Shown piece by piece: positions 19,304 to 28,700 of a DNA stretch of 64,000 nucleotides. A program made the translations under genes and the position numbers. Within the stretch, counting starts at the first letter, position 1. Each line of letters starts with the position of its first letter. Origin of the DNA: Oscillospiraceae bacterium (GTDB lineage Bacteria > Bacillota > Clostridia > Oscillospirales > Acutalibacteraceae); the NCBI GenBank assembly GCA_029225165.1, contig JAQXVY010000022.1:1-64000 (forward strand). The letters are read 5' to 3'. Below the pieces are notes generated by a model, which was not told the DNA's origin, made no database searches, and saw only the letters and a program-made list of their open reading frames with translations.

Positions 19304-19443
19304 CTGTCATTCCGAGCGTAGCGAGGAATCTGAAAGGATAGCAGTAGTGCATTAACCGACACTAACAGGTTATATGAAAGTATGATTTCTTTAACAAAGT
19401 AAGTGGTAAAGGAAGGGGATTCCTCGACAAGCTGGTCATGACA
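19304..19443 (-). repeat. Dispersed ~146-bp repeat, copy 8
   Basis: This is a reversed copy between tyrS and mscL, with two short solitary ends just before it. Confidence 0.85.
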
Positions 19444-19521
19444 GAGTGGTGGCTCGGTATGATAGTGTGTTTGCTGTCTGAGGGAGGCTATATATAAACA
19501 ATTAAAAAAAGAGGTGCAATT

Positions 19522-19953
19522 ATGAAAAAGGTTTTTGGGGAATTTAAAGAATTTGTTATGAGGGGCAATGTCCTTGATTTGGCTGTTGCTGTTATCATCG
19601 GCGGTGCTTTTCAAACAATAGTAAGCTCACTTTGTAATGATGTTATCACACCGTTAATTCAGCTTATCATCAGCAAGTGCATCGGTGTTGACTCCATTGA
19701 TGAAATGACAAAAGTGCTGAATGTTGGCACTATCCAGCTTGGCAACTTCATTTCCGCCATTATCAACTTCCTTATTATGGCTGTCATTATCTTCTGCCTT
19801 GTTAAGTTTATCAACAAGGTTATGTCAATCGGCAAGAAGAAGGAAGAAGAGGAAGAGGAAGAAACAACAAAGACCTGTCCTTTCTGCAAAAGCGAAATCG
19901 ACATTGAGGCTACAAGATGCCCTCACTGTACATCAGTTCTTGAAGAAGAATAA
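19522..19953 (+). CDS. mscL: Large-conductance mechanosensitive channel with C-terminal zinc ribbon
   Basis: This pore protein opens under membrane tension to release solutes. Residues 1-103 are a normal MscL: FKEFVMRGNVLDLAVAVIIGGAF, TM1 about 18-45, TM2 about 70-95 with GNFISAIINFLI. After an acidic run (KKKEEEEEEETT) comes an added CPFC-x13-CPHC zinc-ribbon-like module (about 119-137), which standard MscL lacks. Total length is 143 against about 130. GAGGTG precedes ATG 19522 and a terminator follows the stop. Confidence 0.92.
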   Translation: MKKVFGEFKEFVMRGNVLDLAVAVIIGGAFQTIVSSLCNDVITPLIQLIISKCIGVDSIDEMTKVLNVGTIQLGNFISAIINFLIMAVIIFCLVKFINKVMSIGKKKEEEEEEETTKTCPFCKSEIDIEATRCPHCTSVLEEE

Positions 19954-19978
19954 TTTTTATTACATAATAATCAAAGGG

Positions 19979-20010
19979 TGCGTTACTCCTTAGGGGTAAC
20001 GCATTTTTTT
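19979..20010 (+). terminator. Terminator of mscL
   Basis: TGCGTTAC and GTAACGCA arms are followed by seven T. Confidence 0.9.
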
Positions 20011-20093
20011 ATGTTTAAGAAATATCCGCCCTGTCATTCATAGTCACCACACTGTCATTCCGAGCCCCAACACTGTCATTCCGAGCCCCAACA

Positions 20094-20242
20094 CTGTCAT
20101 TCCGAGCTTGTCGAGGAATCCCCTGCCACTATCACTCATTTTGTTAGAAAAATCATACTTTCCAAATAACCTGATAGTGTCGGTTAAGGCACTACTGCTT
20201 TCCTTTCAGATTCTTCAGTCGCTTTGCTCCTTCAGAATGACA
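20094..20242 (+). repeat. Dispersed ~146-bp repeat, copy 9
   Basis: This is a forward copy preceded by two solitary CTGTCATTCCGAG ends. The rest of the gap up to 20463 is AT-rich and shows no gene. Confidence 0.85.
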
Positions 20243-20463
20243 AGGGGAGGGCAAGCTTTGCTCCCTCAGGATGACAAGGGGAGTGTGTTCGCAGAATGAC
20301 AATAGGGTTATTGATACATTATCACTATTCACTATTACCTCATCACTAAAACATGGAGGCTGTCTGTAACCAAAAATTATCAATCATATTAGGAAAGTAT
20401 ATGGAAAAATATTGTGCATAGTGTATAAATATCTTAAAAAATTAAAAAAATATATCAAATCTC

Positions 20464-20492
20464 TTGCAAAATCTCCCGTATCTTGTTATAAT
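20464..20492 (+). promoter_or_regulatory. Promoter of the NlpC/P60 gene
   Basis: TTGCAA and TATAAT are 17 bp apart, about 80 bases before the start codon. A short inverted pair (TGTTACAGAAATGTAAC) lies just after the -10. Confidence 0.7.
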
Positions 20493-20570
20493 TTTGTTAC
20501 AGAAATGTAACTCTTGTAAATTGTTTGTAACTGGCACTTATTTGTGCCTTTTATATTGGAGGTTTATTTT

Positions 20571-22070
20571 ATGACAAGAATGAAGAGAATTCTGACGCTG
20601 ATTATAGTTGTTGCAATTCTTTCTACAACAGCTATTATCGGTACAACAACTGCCTCAGCCTCAGGCTCCGGTGCAGGACTTGTAAGCTGGGCATACAGAG
20701 CCTACAATGAAAATTGGCAGTATGTTTGGGGCGGTGCTTCCGTTGGAAGTGTTGACTGTAGCGGTCTTATCTACTCCTATGCAGGCGGTGAGCGTGTAAC
20801 AGAGCCAATGCTTGCGGCTTCTCCCGAATCAGGCTCAATCGATACAATCCCTCGTGTACACGGACTTGGTCTTTACCAGTACGGACACGTTGGTGTGTAT
20901 GTTGGCGGCGGAATGGGCATTGACGCTCGTGACGAGGCTTCCGATGTTTGCCTTGAGTCAATCAGCAACAAGTCTTGGACAAACTGGTTTAAGGTTGCAG
21001 GTGTAAGCTATCCTACATCAGGCTGGCAGGAAGTTGCAGGTCAGTACTACTATTATGAGGATGGCCAGTACATAGTTAACACTTCAAGAACAATCGGCGG
21101 TGTTACATACAGCTTTGGTGCTGACGGTGCCTCTGACCGGACGCCAAACGACACCAACGCAACAGCCGACAATAGTAATACAACCACAACTAAAAAGGTT
21201 AAGGTTAAAAAGACTGCATGGCAAATTGGCGACTCCGGTGCGGCAGTTACAAAGCTCCAAAAAAGACTTAAGGCACTTGGTTTCTACAATGACGAAATCA
21301 CAGGCTACTTTGGTGAAGTTACCGAAAAGGCATACAAGGAGTTCCAAAAGGCAGCAGGTGTAGTTGTTGACGGTATCTGCGGTAAGACCGACAGAGATAT
21401 ACTCTATTCTTCATCAGCTCCTATTGCTCAGGAAGAAACAACTGAGCCACAGGAGGAAAAGGAAGAAGAAAAGCAAGAGGAAGAGAAAGAGAAAGAGGAT
21501 GTACTCTCAGTTGGCGACTACAGTGATGATGTTTATTCCGTACAGGAAAGACTCATTGAGCTAAAGTATATGGAAGATGACGCAACAGGATATTTTGGAG
21601 AGTTGACCCAGTCTGCGGTTAAGGATTTCCAGGACTACAACGAAATGGAAACAACAGGCGAGGTTGACAAAAAGACAGAAACAGCACTGTTTTCAGAGGA
21701 TGCAGTAGCAAACCCTGAGGCAAAGGAAGAAACAGAAGAACCTGAGGATAAGGTTAAGTTTGAGTTTAAGGACACAGAAAATACTGAAAATGCAAGTGCC
21801 GACACAGACACAAATGTTGAGGAGGCAACAAGCACAACAGTAGTTCTTGAATCAAACGATATGGCAAGCGAGGCTCTTGCAGGTCTTGCAACCGAAAGCG
21901 GTTTTCAGGCTGTTACTCCACAGGAGGATAACGGCTCAGGCATTATCAAATGGCTTTTGATTGTAATTGCAGTTATGGGCGGTGTATTTGTGGTAGTTCT
22001 TGTAAATGAGAAGAAAAAGTCCCGCCGTCGCCGTAAACACGCAATGCAGAGAAGCAGAAGATATTGGTAA
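20571..22070 (+). CDS. Secreted NlpC/P60 peptidase with two peptidoglycan-binding domains
   Basis: This likely peptidoglycan hydrolase cuts stem peptides. The 499-residue protein has a signal peptide (cut near ASAS, about 30), an NlpC/P60-like domain with the catalytic cysteine in VDCSGLIYSY (about Cys61) and histidine in YGHVGVYVGGG, and a short cell-wall-binding-like repeat (WQEVAGQYYYYEDGQYI). Two PG_binding_1 repeats follow (about 218-275 and 315-368), separated by a Glu/Lys-rich linker. A C-terminal span plus basic tail (KKKSRRRRKH) anchors it in the membrane. GGAGGT precedes ATG 20571. Confidence 0.85.
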   Translation: MTRMKRILTLIIVVAILSTTAIIGTTTASASGSGAGLVSWAYRAYNENWQYVWGGASVGSVDCSGLIYSYAGGERVTEPMLAASPESGSIDTIPRVHGLGLYQYGHVGVYVGGGMGIDARDEASDVCLESISNKSWTNWFKVAGVSYPTSGWQEVAGQYYYYEDGQYIVNTSRTIGGVTYSFGADGASDRTPNDTNATADNSNTTTTKKVKVKKTAWQIGDSGAAVTKLQKRLKALGFYNDEITGYFGEVTEKAYKEFQKAAGVVVDGICGKTDRDILYSSSAPIAQEETTEPQEEKEEEKQEEEKEKEDVLSVGDYSDDVYSVQERLIELKYMEDDATGYFGELTQSAVKDFQDYNEMETTGEVDKKTETALFSEDAVANPEAKEETEEPEDKVKFEFKDTENTENASADTDTNVEEATSTTVVLESNDMASEALAGLATESGFQAVTPQEDNGSGIIKWLLIVIAVMGGVFVVVLVNEKKKSRRRRKHAMQRSRRYW

Positions 22071-22077
22071 ATAAACA

Positions 22078-22109
22078 AAGCGTAAGCCTAAAAAGGTTTG
22101 CGCTTTTTT
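22078..22109 (+). terminator. Terminator of the NlpC/P60 gene
   Basis: An AAGCG-type imperfect hairpin ends in six T directly after the stop codon. Confidence 0.85.
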
Positions 22110-22150
22110 CTTATCCAATAGCCACCACTCTGTCACCTCAAGCCATACTC

Positions 22151-22292
22151 TTGTCATTCCGAGAGTAGCGAGGAATCTGAAAGGATAGCAGTAGTGCCTA
22201 AATTGACACTATCAGGTTATATGAAAGTATTGATTTCTCTAACAAAATAAGCAGTAGAGGAGGGGGATTCCTCGACAAGCTGGTCATGACAG
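22151..22292 (-). repeat. Dispersed ~146-bp repeat, copy 10
   Basis: This is a reversed copy upstream of the SDR promoter. Confidence 0.85.
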
Positions 22293-22372
22293 GGTGGGGA
22301 GTTATAAAGATAAGAATAGGCATTTTGATAACAGACAGCTACTACAATGGGAAATTTTCAAAAATATTCCCC

Positions 22373-22400
22373 TTGACTTTTATTTTTAAAGTTTTATAAT
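22373..22400 (+). promoter_or_regulatory. Promoter of the SDR gene
   Basis: TTGACT and TATAAT are 16 bp apart. Confidence 0.75.
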
Positions 22401-22452
22401 AATAGTTAGGTATAAAATAAATAAAAATTTTGAATATACGGAGGTATTTTTT

Positions 22453-23256
22453 ATGGAAAGATTGAAGGATAAAGTTGCTATTGTCACAGGCTCAACAAGC
22501 GGTATCGGCATTGGTATTGCAAGGCTTTTCGCCGCTGAAGGCGCAAAGGTTGTAATCTGCGGTCGCCGTGAGGCTAAGGGACAGGCAGTTGTTGACAGAA
22601 TTACAGCAGAGGGCGGAGAGGCTTCCTATCATTTTATGGACATCACCGACACCGACAGTATTGAGAGTTTGTTTGCAGACACAGCCGAAAAGTATGGCAA
22701 GATTGACATTTTGGTAAACAACGCCGCAAATGTTGCCCTTAAGGACGGTCGTGTTGACGAGCTTACCATTGAAATGTGGGACGGTATCTTCCAAAGCGAT
22801 TTAAGAGGTACTTTCTACGCAACAAAGTGCGCTCTTCCATATCTTTCAAAGAACGAAAAGGGCGGTGCTATCATCAATATCGGCTCAATGGCATCCTGCA
22901 GCGGTGACATCGGCTCAACTGCATATGCCTGCGCAAAGGCAGGTGTTGACCTGCTCACACAGGCAACAGCGTTGCAGTACGGCAAGCAGAACATCCGTTG
23001 CAATTGCGTAAGACCGGGTCTTATCGTTACACCTGAAAACGAGGCTCATGTGCCACAGGCAGTTAAAGACATCTTTACAAGCAACATTATGGTAAACAGA
23101 TACGGTTGCCCTGAGGACATCGGTCATATGTGCGTTTACCTTGCATCTGACGAAAGCGAATATGTAACAGGTCAGATTGTAAATGTTGACGGCGGACTTA
23201 ACTCCCACGTTCCGACAGTAGCACAGTTCAGAGCAATGAACTCCCGTACATGGTAA
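22453..23256 (+). CDS. Short-chain dehydrogenase/reductase
   Basis: This classical SDR uses NAD(P)H. The 267-residue protein has the Rossmann motif TGSTSGIGIGIA (about 13-24), GRRE after strand 2, NNAAN, the catalytic Ser in GSMASCSG and the YxxxK pair in YACAKAGVD. The C-terminal VTGQIVNVDGG is typical. The substrate cannot be read from sequence; hydroxysteroid dehydrogenases and beta-ketoacyl reductases share this layout. GGAGGT precedes the ATG, and the gene has its own promoter and terminator, so it stands alone. Confidence 0.85.
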   Translation: MERLKDKVAIVTGSTSGIGIGIARLFAAEGAKVVICGRREAKGQAVVDRITAEGGEASYHFMDITDTDSIESLFADTAEKYGKIDILVNNAANVALKDGRVDELTIEMWDGIFQSDLRGTFYATKCALPYLSKNEKGGAIINIGSMASCSGDIGSTAYACAKAGVDLLTQATALQYGKQNIRCNCVRPGLIVTPENEAHVPQAVKDIFTSNIMVNRYGCPEDIGHMCVYLASDESEYVTGQIVNVDGGLNSHVPTVAQFRAMNSRTW

Positions 23257-23298
23257 TCGCTTTTTAAAAAACTAAAAGATAAAAAAGATAAAAAATTT

Positions 23299-23337
23299 GG
23301 TGCTGTTCTTCCATTGTGAAAACAGCACCTTTTTTTA
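23299..23337 (+). terminator. Terminator of the SDR gene
   Basis: GGTGCTGTT and AACAGCACC arms are followed by an eight-T run. Confidence 0.9.
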
Positions 23338-23405
23338 CTTTATAAAATGAAGATATTATGAAAATAAAAAGAGTGGCTACATAATGTAACCACTCAATGT
23401 CAATA

Positions 23406-23495
23406 TGTTACGAAAAAGATGTCACATCTGACGCGAGAAACTAACTTAAAAAAGAAGAATGCCCCGTACGCGATCTGCGTGTCGAGGCACTCGAC
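23406..23495. repeat. tRNA-Arg downstream flank, duplicated at 30766-30854
   Basis: These ~90 bases directly follow the tRNA 3' end. They recur in direct orientation 7.3 kb away with roughly 85-90% identity, without the tRNA. The segment contains the small palindrome GTCGAGGCACTCGAC. Confidence 0.8.
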
Positions 23496-23572
23496 TGGCG
23501 TCCTCGGCGGGATTCGAACCCACGGCCTTTCGCTTAGGAGGCGAACGCTCTATCCTGCTGAGCTACGAAGAC
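23496..23572 (-). tRNA. tRNA-Arg (anticodon CCT)
   Basis: Read on the minus strand, the 77-nt gene has a 7-bp acceptor stem (GTCTTCG with CGAGGAC, one G-T pair), a D-arm with GCTCAGC...AGAGC, the anticodon loop CTCCTAA (CCT, reads AGG), T-loop TTCGAAT with GTGGG/CCCGC arms, discriminator G and an encoded CCA. All arms pair well, so it is probably functional. Confidence 0.95.
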
Positions 23573-23638
23573 AAATACACTTGTTTATCAAGCCTATTAA
23601 GTATAACACAGAAAAAGGCATTTTGCAAGTGTAATCAT

Positions 23639-24217
23639 TTAGTCACCGATTTTGCAGTTTTCTTTCAGGTGGTTTTGCACCTCAACTATCCAATTCGGCT
23701 TGTAGCCATTTGTGTAGCGGAACTTGTTATTTGTGATTTCTGCAACCTTTACAAAACCGTTTTCGTTGTCATAAAAAACAATCCTGTCGCAAAGTGGAGC
23801 AATTTCAGCCAAGGAGTTAAGACGATTTTCGTACCTCCGTGCAACATCATTAGCCGGTATGTTGTGACCGCCTTTTCTGACACGATTTTCTATTCGCAAA
23901 AGGCTCTCGTCCTTTGAACTTAAGCCGATATAGTACATAACAATGTTGTAGCCCTGTTTACGAGCCTGTAAAACTGTACGCTTTGTGCGGTGTCCGGCAA
24001 GGGTGGTTTCCTGGGTAAAGGAAATGTTGTGTTCAAGGCAGTAGTTAATTTCGGCAATAGCCGATTTTCCTGCCTTTATGTTGTCAAAGTTGTGCTCCTT
24101 TGCAATCATATCAGCGTCAACTATGTGTCCCATCAAAACTCCCTGTCCCTCAAGAACACCTCTAAAACTGGATTTTCCTGTTCCGTTAACTCCTGCTATT
24201 AAAATATAAGTATTCAT
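23639..24217 (-). CDS. Zeta-toxin-like P-loop kinase
   Basis: The 192-residue protein has a Walker A motif GVNGTGKSS (about 9-17), IVDADMIAKE, SFTQETTLAGH resembling the substrate-contacting region of zeta toxins, and a basic GLSSKDESLLRIENRVRKGGH helix with Arg residues of the lid. Zeta toxins phosphorylate UDP-N-acetylglucosamine, and related stand-alone kinases exist. There is no epsilon-type antitoxin next to it, so a resident role is as likely as a toxin. It lies 66 bases from the tRNA-Arg gene and is divergent from the phage-type gene at 24420. Confidence 0.75.
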   Translation of the reverse strand: MNTYILIAGVNGTGKSSFRGVLEGQGVLMGHIVDADMIAKEHNFDNIKAGKSAIAEINYCLEHNISFTQETTLAGHRTKRTVLQARKQGYNIVMYYIGLSSKDESLLRIENRVRKGGHNIPANDVARRYENRLNSLAEIAPLCDRIVFYDNENGFVKVAEITNNKFRYTNGYKPNWIVEVQNHLKENCKIGD

Positions 24218-24320
24218 ATTGCCCCCTATGATACTGCAATGTTTACATTATTACAGTAACTATTATAATATTTTACTCAATAAAACGCAAGGAGTTAAAA
24301 TAAAAGAAAAAATATCCCAA

Positions 24321-24339
24321 CAATGCAATAATTGCATTG
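24321..24339. promoter_or_regulatory. Palindrome CAATGCAATAATTGCATTG
   Basis: A near-perfect 19-bp palindrome lies 80 bases before the phage-type gene, in the position of a repressor operator. No cognate repressor is in the window. Confidence 0.45.
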
Positions 24340-24419
24340 CGTAAGGTCTAAAAAATCTCTACAATGTTAGGTAGTATAAATGCAAATGGTGTTTATACAA
24401 AAAATTAAGGAGAAAAGTA

Positions 24420-25004
24420 ATGGCAAGACCGCAAAAGCAAGGACTTGATTACTTTCCTTTGGATGTTGTCTGTAATGGCAAGATAGAATTAATTGAGGCT
24501 GAATTTGGATTAACAGGATTTGCAGTAGTCGTTAAACTCTTTCAAAGGATATACGGAGAGCGAGGTTACTATTGTGAATGGACAGATGAGGTTGCATTAT
24601 TGTTCGGCAAAAAGAATGGCTTGGGTGGTAATGCCGTTTCAGAAATAGTGGGAGCTTCAATTAAGAGAGGTATTTTTGACAAAGCTATGTTTGAGAAGTA
24701 CGGTATCCTAACCTCTGTTGGGATACAGGAAAGGTATTTTGAGGCAGTTAATCGCCGTAAACTGGTTTGTGTCAAAGAGGAATACCTCTTAATTTCTTAT
24801 ACCCAATTTTCAAATTGCGTAAGCAATAACCGAGTTAATGTTGACATTAACCCCGAAAATGATGACAATAATCCCCAAAGTAAAGTAAAGGAAAGTAAAG
24901 TAAAGGAAAGTAAAGTAAATAAAAGTAAAGTAGAGGAAAGTAGAGGAGAGGAAAGAAAAGAAAATAAGAGTATAGTAAATGAAAAAAAGAAAATCAAACA
25001 ATAG
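24420..25004 (+). CDS. Phage-type replication protein, N-terminal part (DUF4373-like)
   Basis: The first 125 residues look like the DUF4373/Lin1244-type N-terminal domain of phage replication initiators (GLDYFPLDVVCN, EFGLTGFAVVVKLFQRIYGERGYYCEW). A low-complexity linker of repeated SKVKE/SKVNK units follows, built from a repeated AAAGTAAAGGAAAGT pattern. The zero frame stops at TAG 25002-25004. The matching C-terminal domain continues in the -1 frame from 24989. AAGGAG lies 7 bases before ATG 24420. The gene is either a frameshift pseudogene or makes two products by ribosomal slippage. Confidence 0.75.
   Translation: MARPQKQGLDYFPLDVVCNGKIELIEAEFGLTGFAVVVKLFQRIYGERGYYCEWTDEVALLFGKKNGLGGNAVSEIVGASIKRGIFDKAMFEKYGILTSVGIQERYFEAVNRRKLVCVKEEYLLISYTQFSNCVSNNRVNVDINPENDDNNPQSKVKESKVKESKVNKSKVEESRGEERKENKSIVNEKKKIKQ
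24983..24989 (+). promoter_or_regulatory. A AAA AAG slippery heptamer in zero-frame phase
   Basis: The zero-frame codons are GAA AAA AAG, so the heptamer sits in the exact X XXY YYZ phase used in dnaX. A -1 slip continues with GAA AAT CAA into the frame that encodes the missing domain. AG-rich Shine-Dalgarno-like sequence lies about 25-40 bases upstream. No clear downstream stem was seen. Confidence 0.5.
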
Positions 25005-25441
25005 GAGAGAAGAGAAAAGGATACTACTTCGTAGATTTATATTCTCACGCTCTTGAATTGTTCTGTAATATTTGTAAAACTCTTCCCAAGCCCAAGGAGC
25101 TGACAGATGAACGGAAATTGATGATTGATATGGCAAACATTAAGCTAAAGGAGTATGGCAAAACTCTGGAGGAGTTATTTAAAATTGTGGATGATTCCGA
25201 CTTTTTAAGCGGTAGGAACGGAAAGTGGACAGGGTGTAGCCTTGAATGGGTACTTAAGCCGGCAAACATAACGAAGATTATGGAGGGCAACTACGCAAAT
25301 CAAGAGGGAAACTACGGCAACTCAAATTCCCTCCAACCCCCGTTGGGGAAAAACTCGGGAATAACCTCGTCATATGATTTAGAAGAATACGAAAACAAAG
25401 TAGTAATAGAAAACTGGGGGGATTTAATGCATAATGCATAA
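24989..25441 (+). pseudogene. Phage-type replication protein, C-terminal part in the -1 frame
   Basis: Reading in the -1 frame gives KGYYFVDLYSHALELFCN, TLPKPKELTDERK and WTGCSLEWVLKPANITKIMEGNY. These are typical of the C-terminal domain of phage replisome organisers that follow a DUF4373-like N-terminus. There is no good separate start before the conserved region; an internal ATG-type start with a ribosome site is lacking. The last codons run into a dispersed ATAATGCATAATTC repeat. The tail may therefore be altered. It is called a pseudogene unless slippage is shown. Confidence 0.6.
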
Positions 25442-25667
25442 TTCATAATGCATAATTTATAATTCGGAATTAGGGGATGTTAGGTCAGCACATCGGTAAG
25501 TAGATAGTGTCAGGACAGTTTTCATACCACTGAGTATAAATATTCTTAAGTTGACAACATTAGTCAATCATTTTGTTTTACTTATCAAAATTTTTTGCCG
25601 TTAATTTGAGGATTTGAAAATTTCATAAATTTCCCAATATTTTTATGGGGGAAATTGTGATTTTCTG
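25442..25667. other. Intergenic stretch with a solitary repeat end
   Basis: It holds the tail of the ATAATTC repeat and a degenerate CTTAAGTTGACAACATTA end (25545-25562) of the inverted-end element family seen whole at 30861-31123. I see no gene. Confidence 0.5.
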
Positions 25668-25696
25668 TTGTATTTTCGGGGGTTTAATGATATAAT
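25668..25696 (+). promoter_or_regulatory. Promoter of the large secreted protein
   Basis: TTGTAT and TATAAT are 17 bp apart, 75 bases before the start codon. Confidence 0.65.
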
Positions 25697-25771
25697 CGTA
25701 AGATAAGAAATATTTGATAATTACATTAATTTTTTGTTCCTTAAATGCATTAACTTATTGAGGAGGGTTTT

Positions 25772-28700
25772 ATGAAAAATACATTAAGATTTTCCAACCG
25801 ATTATTTTACTCAAAAGTGCTTATTTCACTTATTCTTGTTATCACTATGGTAACATCATCACTTCCTATTGCTTATGCAGAGCCTATTACTGACTCAGGA
25901 AAATTGGTCAACGCCAATTTTGAAAATGGTGATGCCTCTTGGAATAAAGCAGATGGTGAAATTACTGTAAAAAACGGTGAGGGTGTAAATGGCACAAAAG
26001 CCCTTGAATTGACAGCGGACAGTAACGCAGTTTATCAGATTGCTAAAAGGGGTGGGAATAACAATTATCCTAAAGGTACAACCTTTCAATGGAGCCTTAA
26101 GTACAAAAGCACTGTTTCAAACGACATTGGCGCTCTTGTTTTGGGACTAGGACTAAATGAACCTACCGCAACGGAATCCGCAACAGAATCCGCAACGGAA
26201 TCCACAACGGAATCCGCAACGGAATCTGCAACGGAATCCACAACAGAATCCGCAACGGCAGTACAAAATGACCAGTTAAGACAGATGATGACTTGGCTTA
26301 AGGAAAAGAGGAAAATTGACACAAAAATACCTCCTAATGGTAAGTACACTGTTGTCGTGTACTCAAGACTCTTTGATAAAAATGGTGGATTTGTAGTTGA
26401 TGAAAAGGATGATTTCAAGGATAAATTCAGCCTTGTTCCCACAATTTATTGTACAGAAAAATTTTCTGTAACACTGTTCAGAACAGATGGAACAGGCTGG
26501 CTGACAGTTGATAACTCGGATAACACAAAATTTACATTTAATAATAACTTTGAGTCACTCTGCTACTCCTTGATTTCATACAGCGGAAGTCCTCTTGTAG
26601 ATAATGTGGATTTAAAAATTATATATGATGATTCAGTTAAAGAAGAACATAACAATTTGAGAAACGGTAGTTTTGAAAATCCTACCATACCTTCCAGCTT
26701 TTATTACCAACCAGAACATGACAAAGTACCATATTGGAATACCACGGCGTATGAAAGAAAAATAGAATTATTTAAGGCAGAAGGAAACAACTCCAGCGGT
26801 CATTTTGGTTATGGTAAGAACATTGCAGTTGTTGACGGAGCGCAGGCGGCGGAGTTAAACGCAGACGAGCCAAGCACACTGTATCAGTACATAAACACCG
26901 AATCCGGCAGTAAGTACAAGTGGCAATTATCCCACAGAGGAAGAGCCGGCTCTGATATTATGGCGCTTGTTATCGGCCCAAAGCAGTTTGACAAAGACGG
27001 CAATGTTGTCGACCCTGCAAAAACAAGTAAAACAGGCAACGACCAGTTTATGGCAATGATTGACTGGGTAAAGGAAAACTTGAAATACTATCCTGAAATA
27101 GCAAGCGATATTACAAAGTTTGAAGCGGAAAAAGGAAAGAAAGACAATTACAAATGCACTCCAATCAAGATAAAAGTATATTCACGACCATTTGCTGAAA
27201 AAGGTGGATTTAGAGATGGTTTAAGCACTAACTTTAGTTCAAGTGAATCTACTGTTTTTACGGAAAAATGGGATATTTCTCTCATTTGTACAGGTTATCA
27301 GGAATGGGGAACATACGGAGCAAATGACAGTGAGAATTACAGCGAATATGATGTTCCCGAGGGTCAGAAAGAGTCAATATTCGCATTTACAGGGTATCAC
27401 GGAACAGGTACAAATGGTCAAAAAAATCCTACCTACGGTAACCTACTTGACGGCATAAAATTTGACCTCTACTACCCGGCTCGTTCAATATCCTATACAG
27501 GCGGTGAAGCTGACCTTACCTATGTACACAAGGGTGAAGTTCAACCCACTGTTAAATTAAAGTCAGGTGAATCTGTCGGATCAATAATGGTGGATGACAA
27601 CTCAACCTTTACACTGGAAGTTAAACCAAAATGGTCTGAAATTCCGGTTAAAGATGAAAGTGGAAATGTTGTTTATGATGAAAATGGAAATGTTAAGACA
27701 ACAGAGAGGTTAGATGCTTACGGTAATAAAATCCAAAACGCCTTTCTTGGGGCATACATAACTATTGGCGGTGAAAGGGAATATTATCCGGCAACGGCTG
27801 TCGATGAGGATCAGGCTGTTTATTTCTCGGAAACTGTTGCTGAAGACGGTAAGATAACATATTCCTACGGTAAGTCTAATGTATCGGGTAGGATTGTTGT
27901 TGAGTTGATATATGGAGAAGTATATACAATGACATATAACGCCAACGGCGGTGCTAAGTATATAGTTAATAGCGTAGAAAAGAATGCTTCATATACCGGT
28001 AATATGGACTGGAATGGCAGTAACGAAAATGTTGCCCGTTTTTACGAGTTTGCAACCGGTACATATACATCATATGCCTGTGATTGGTGGGAAAAAAACG
28101 ACTCTGTTGTTTTCAAAGGCTGGCAGCTTGTTGGAGGTACAATATATAAAATAGAATCGGGTGACCAAAGAACTCAGCTTACCGATACCGAGGCCAAGGA
28201 TGTACTGTTTAAAGGAACTGCTACAGTCACCTACGAAGCCCCGGAACATGTCGACGGAGAAACAGAACAAGAATATTGGGAAAGAGCCAGATTGCAGGAT
28301 TTCGTAATTTCTGACGGCATATACGAGGGAAGAGTAAATGCCTATACCGGCGGTGTACTTGTTGCAAACTGGGAATACAAAACAAGAGTAGTCGCCCAAA
28401 CAGAACAGCTTGACGGTACATTTAAAGACAACAAAGACATAATTGCCGGCGGCAATATTGGCGGTCAGGTAGCACTGAAAAAATGTACTATGAATATTAC
28501 TGACGACAGCGGAACAATACACACTCCACCTGTTGACCCAGAAAACACCGATAATATAATTGGCTTCACCGATGAGTTTACCTACACATCAAGCTTTAAT
28601 AACGTGGTAACTGTTTCTAAACAGGAAAACAGCGGTTATCAATTCCTTGGTTGGTATGACGAAAGTGGAATTAAGCTTTCTTCTGTAACAGACCACAGCT

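Noticed and set aside
22453-23256. Hydroxysteroid (bile acid) dehydrogenase
   Set aside because: The SDR motifs are common to many substrates, and there are no bile-acid genes nearby.
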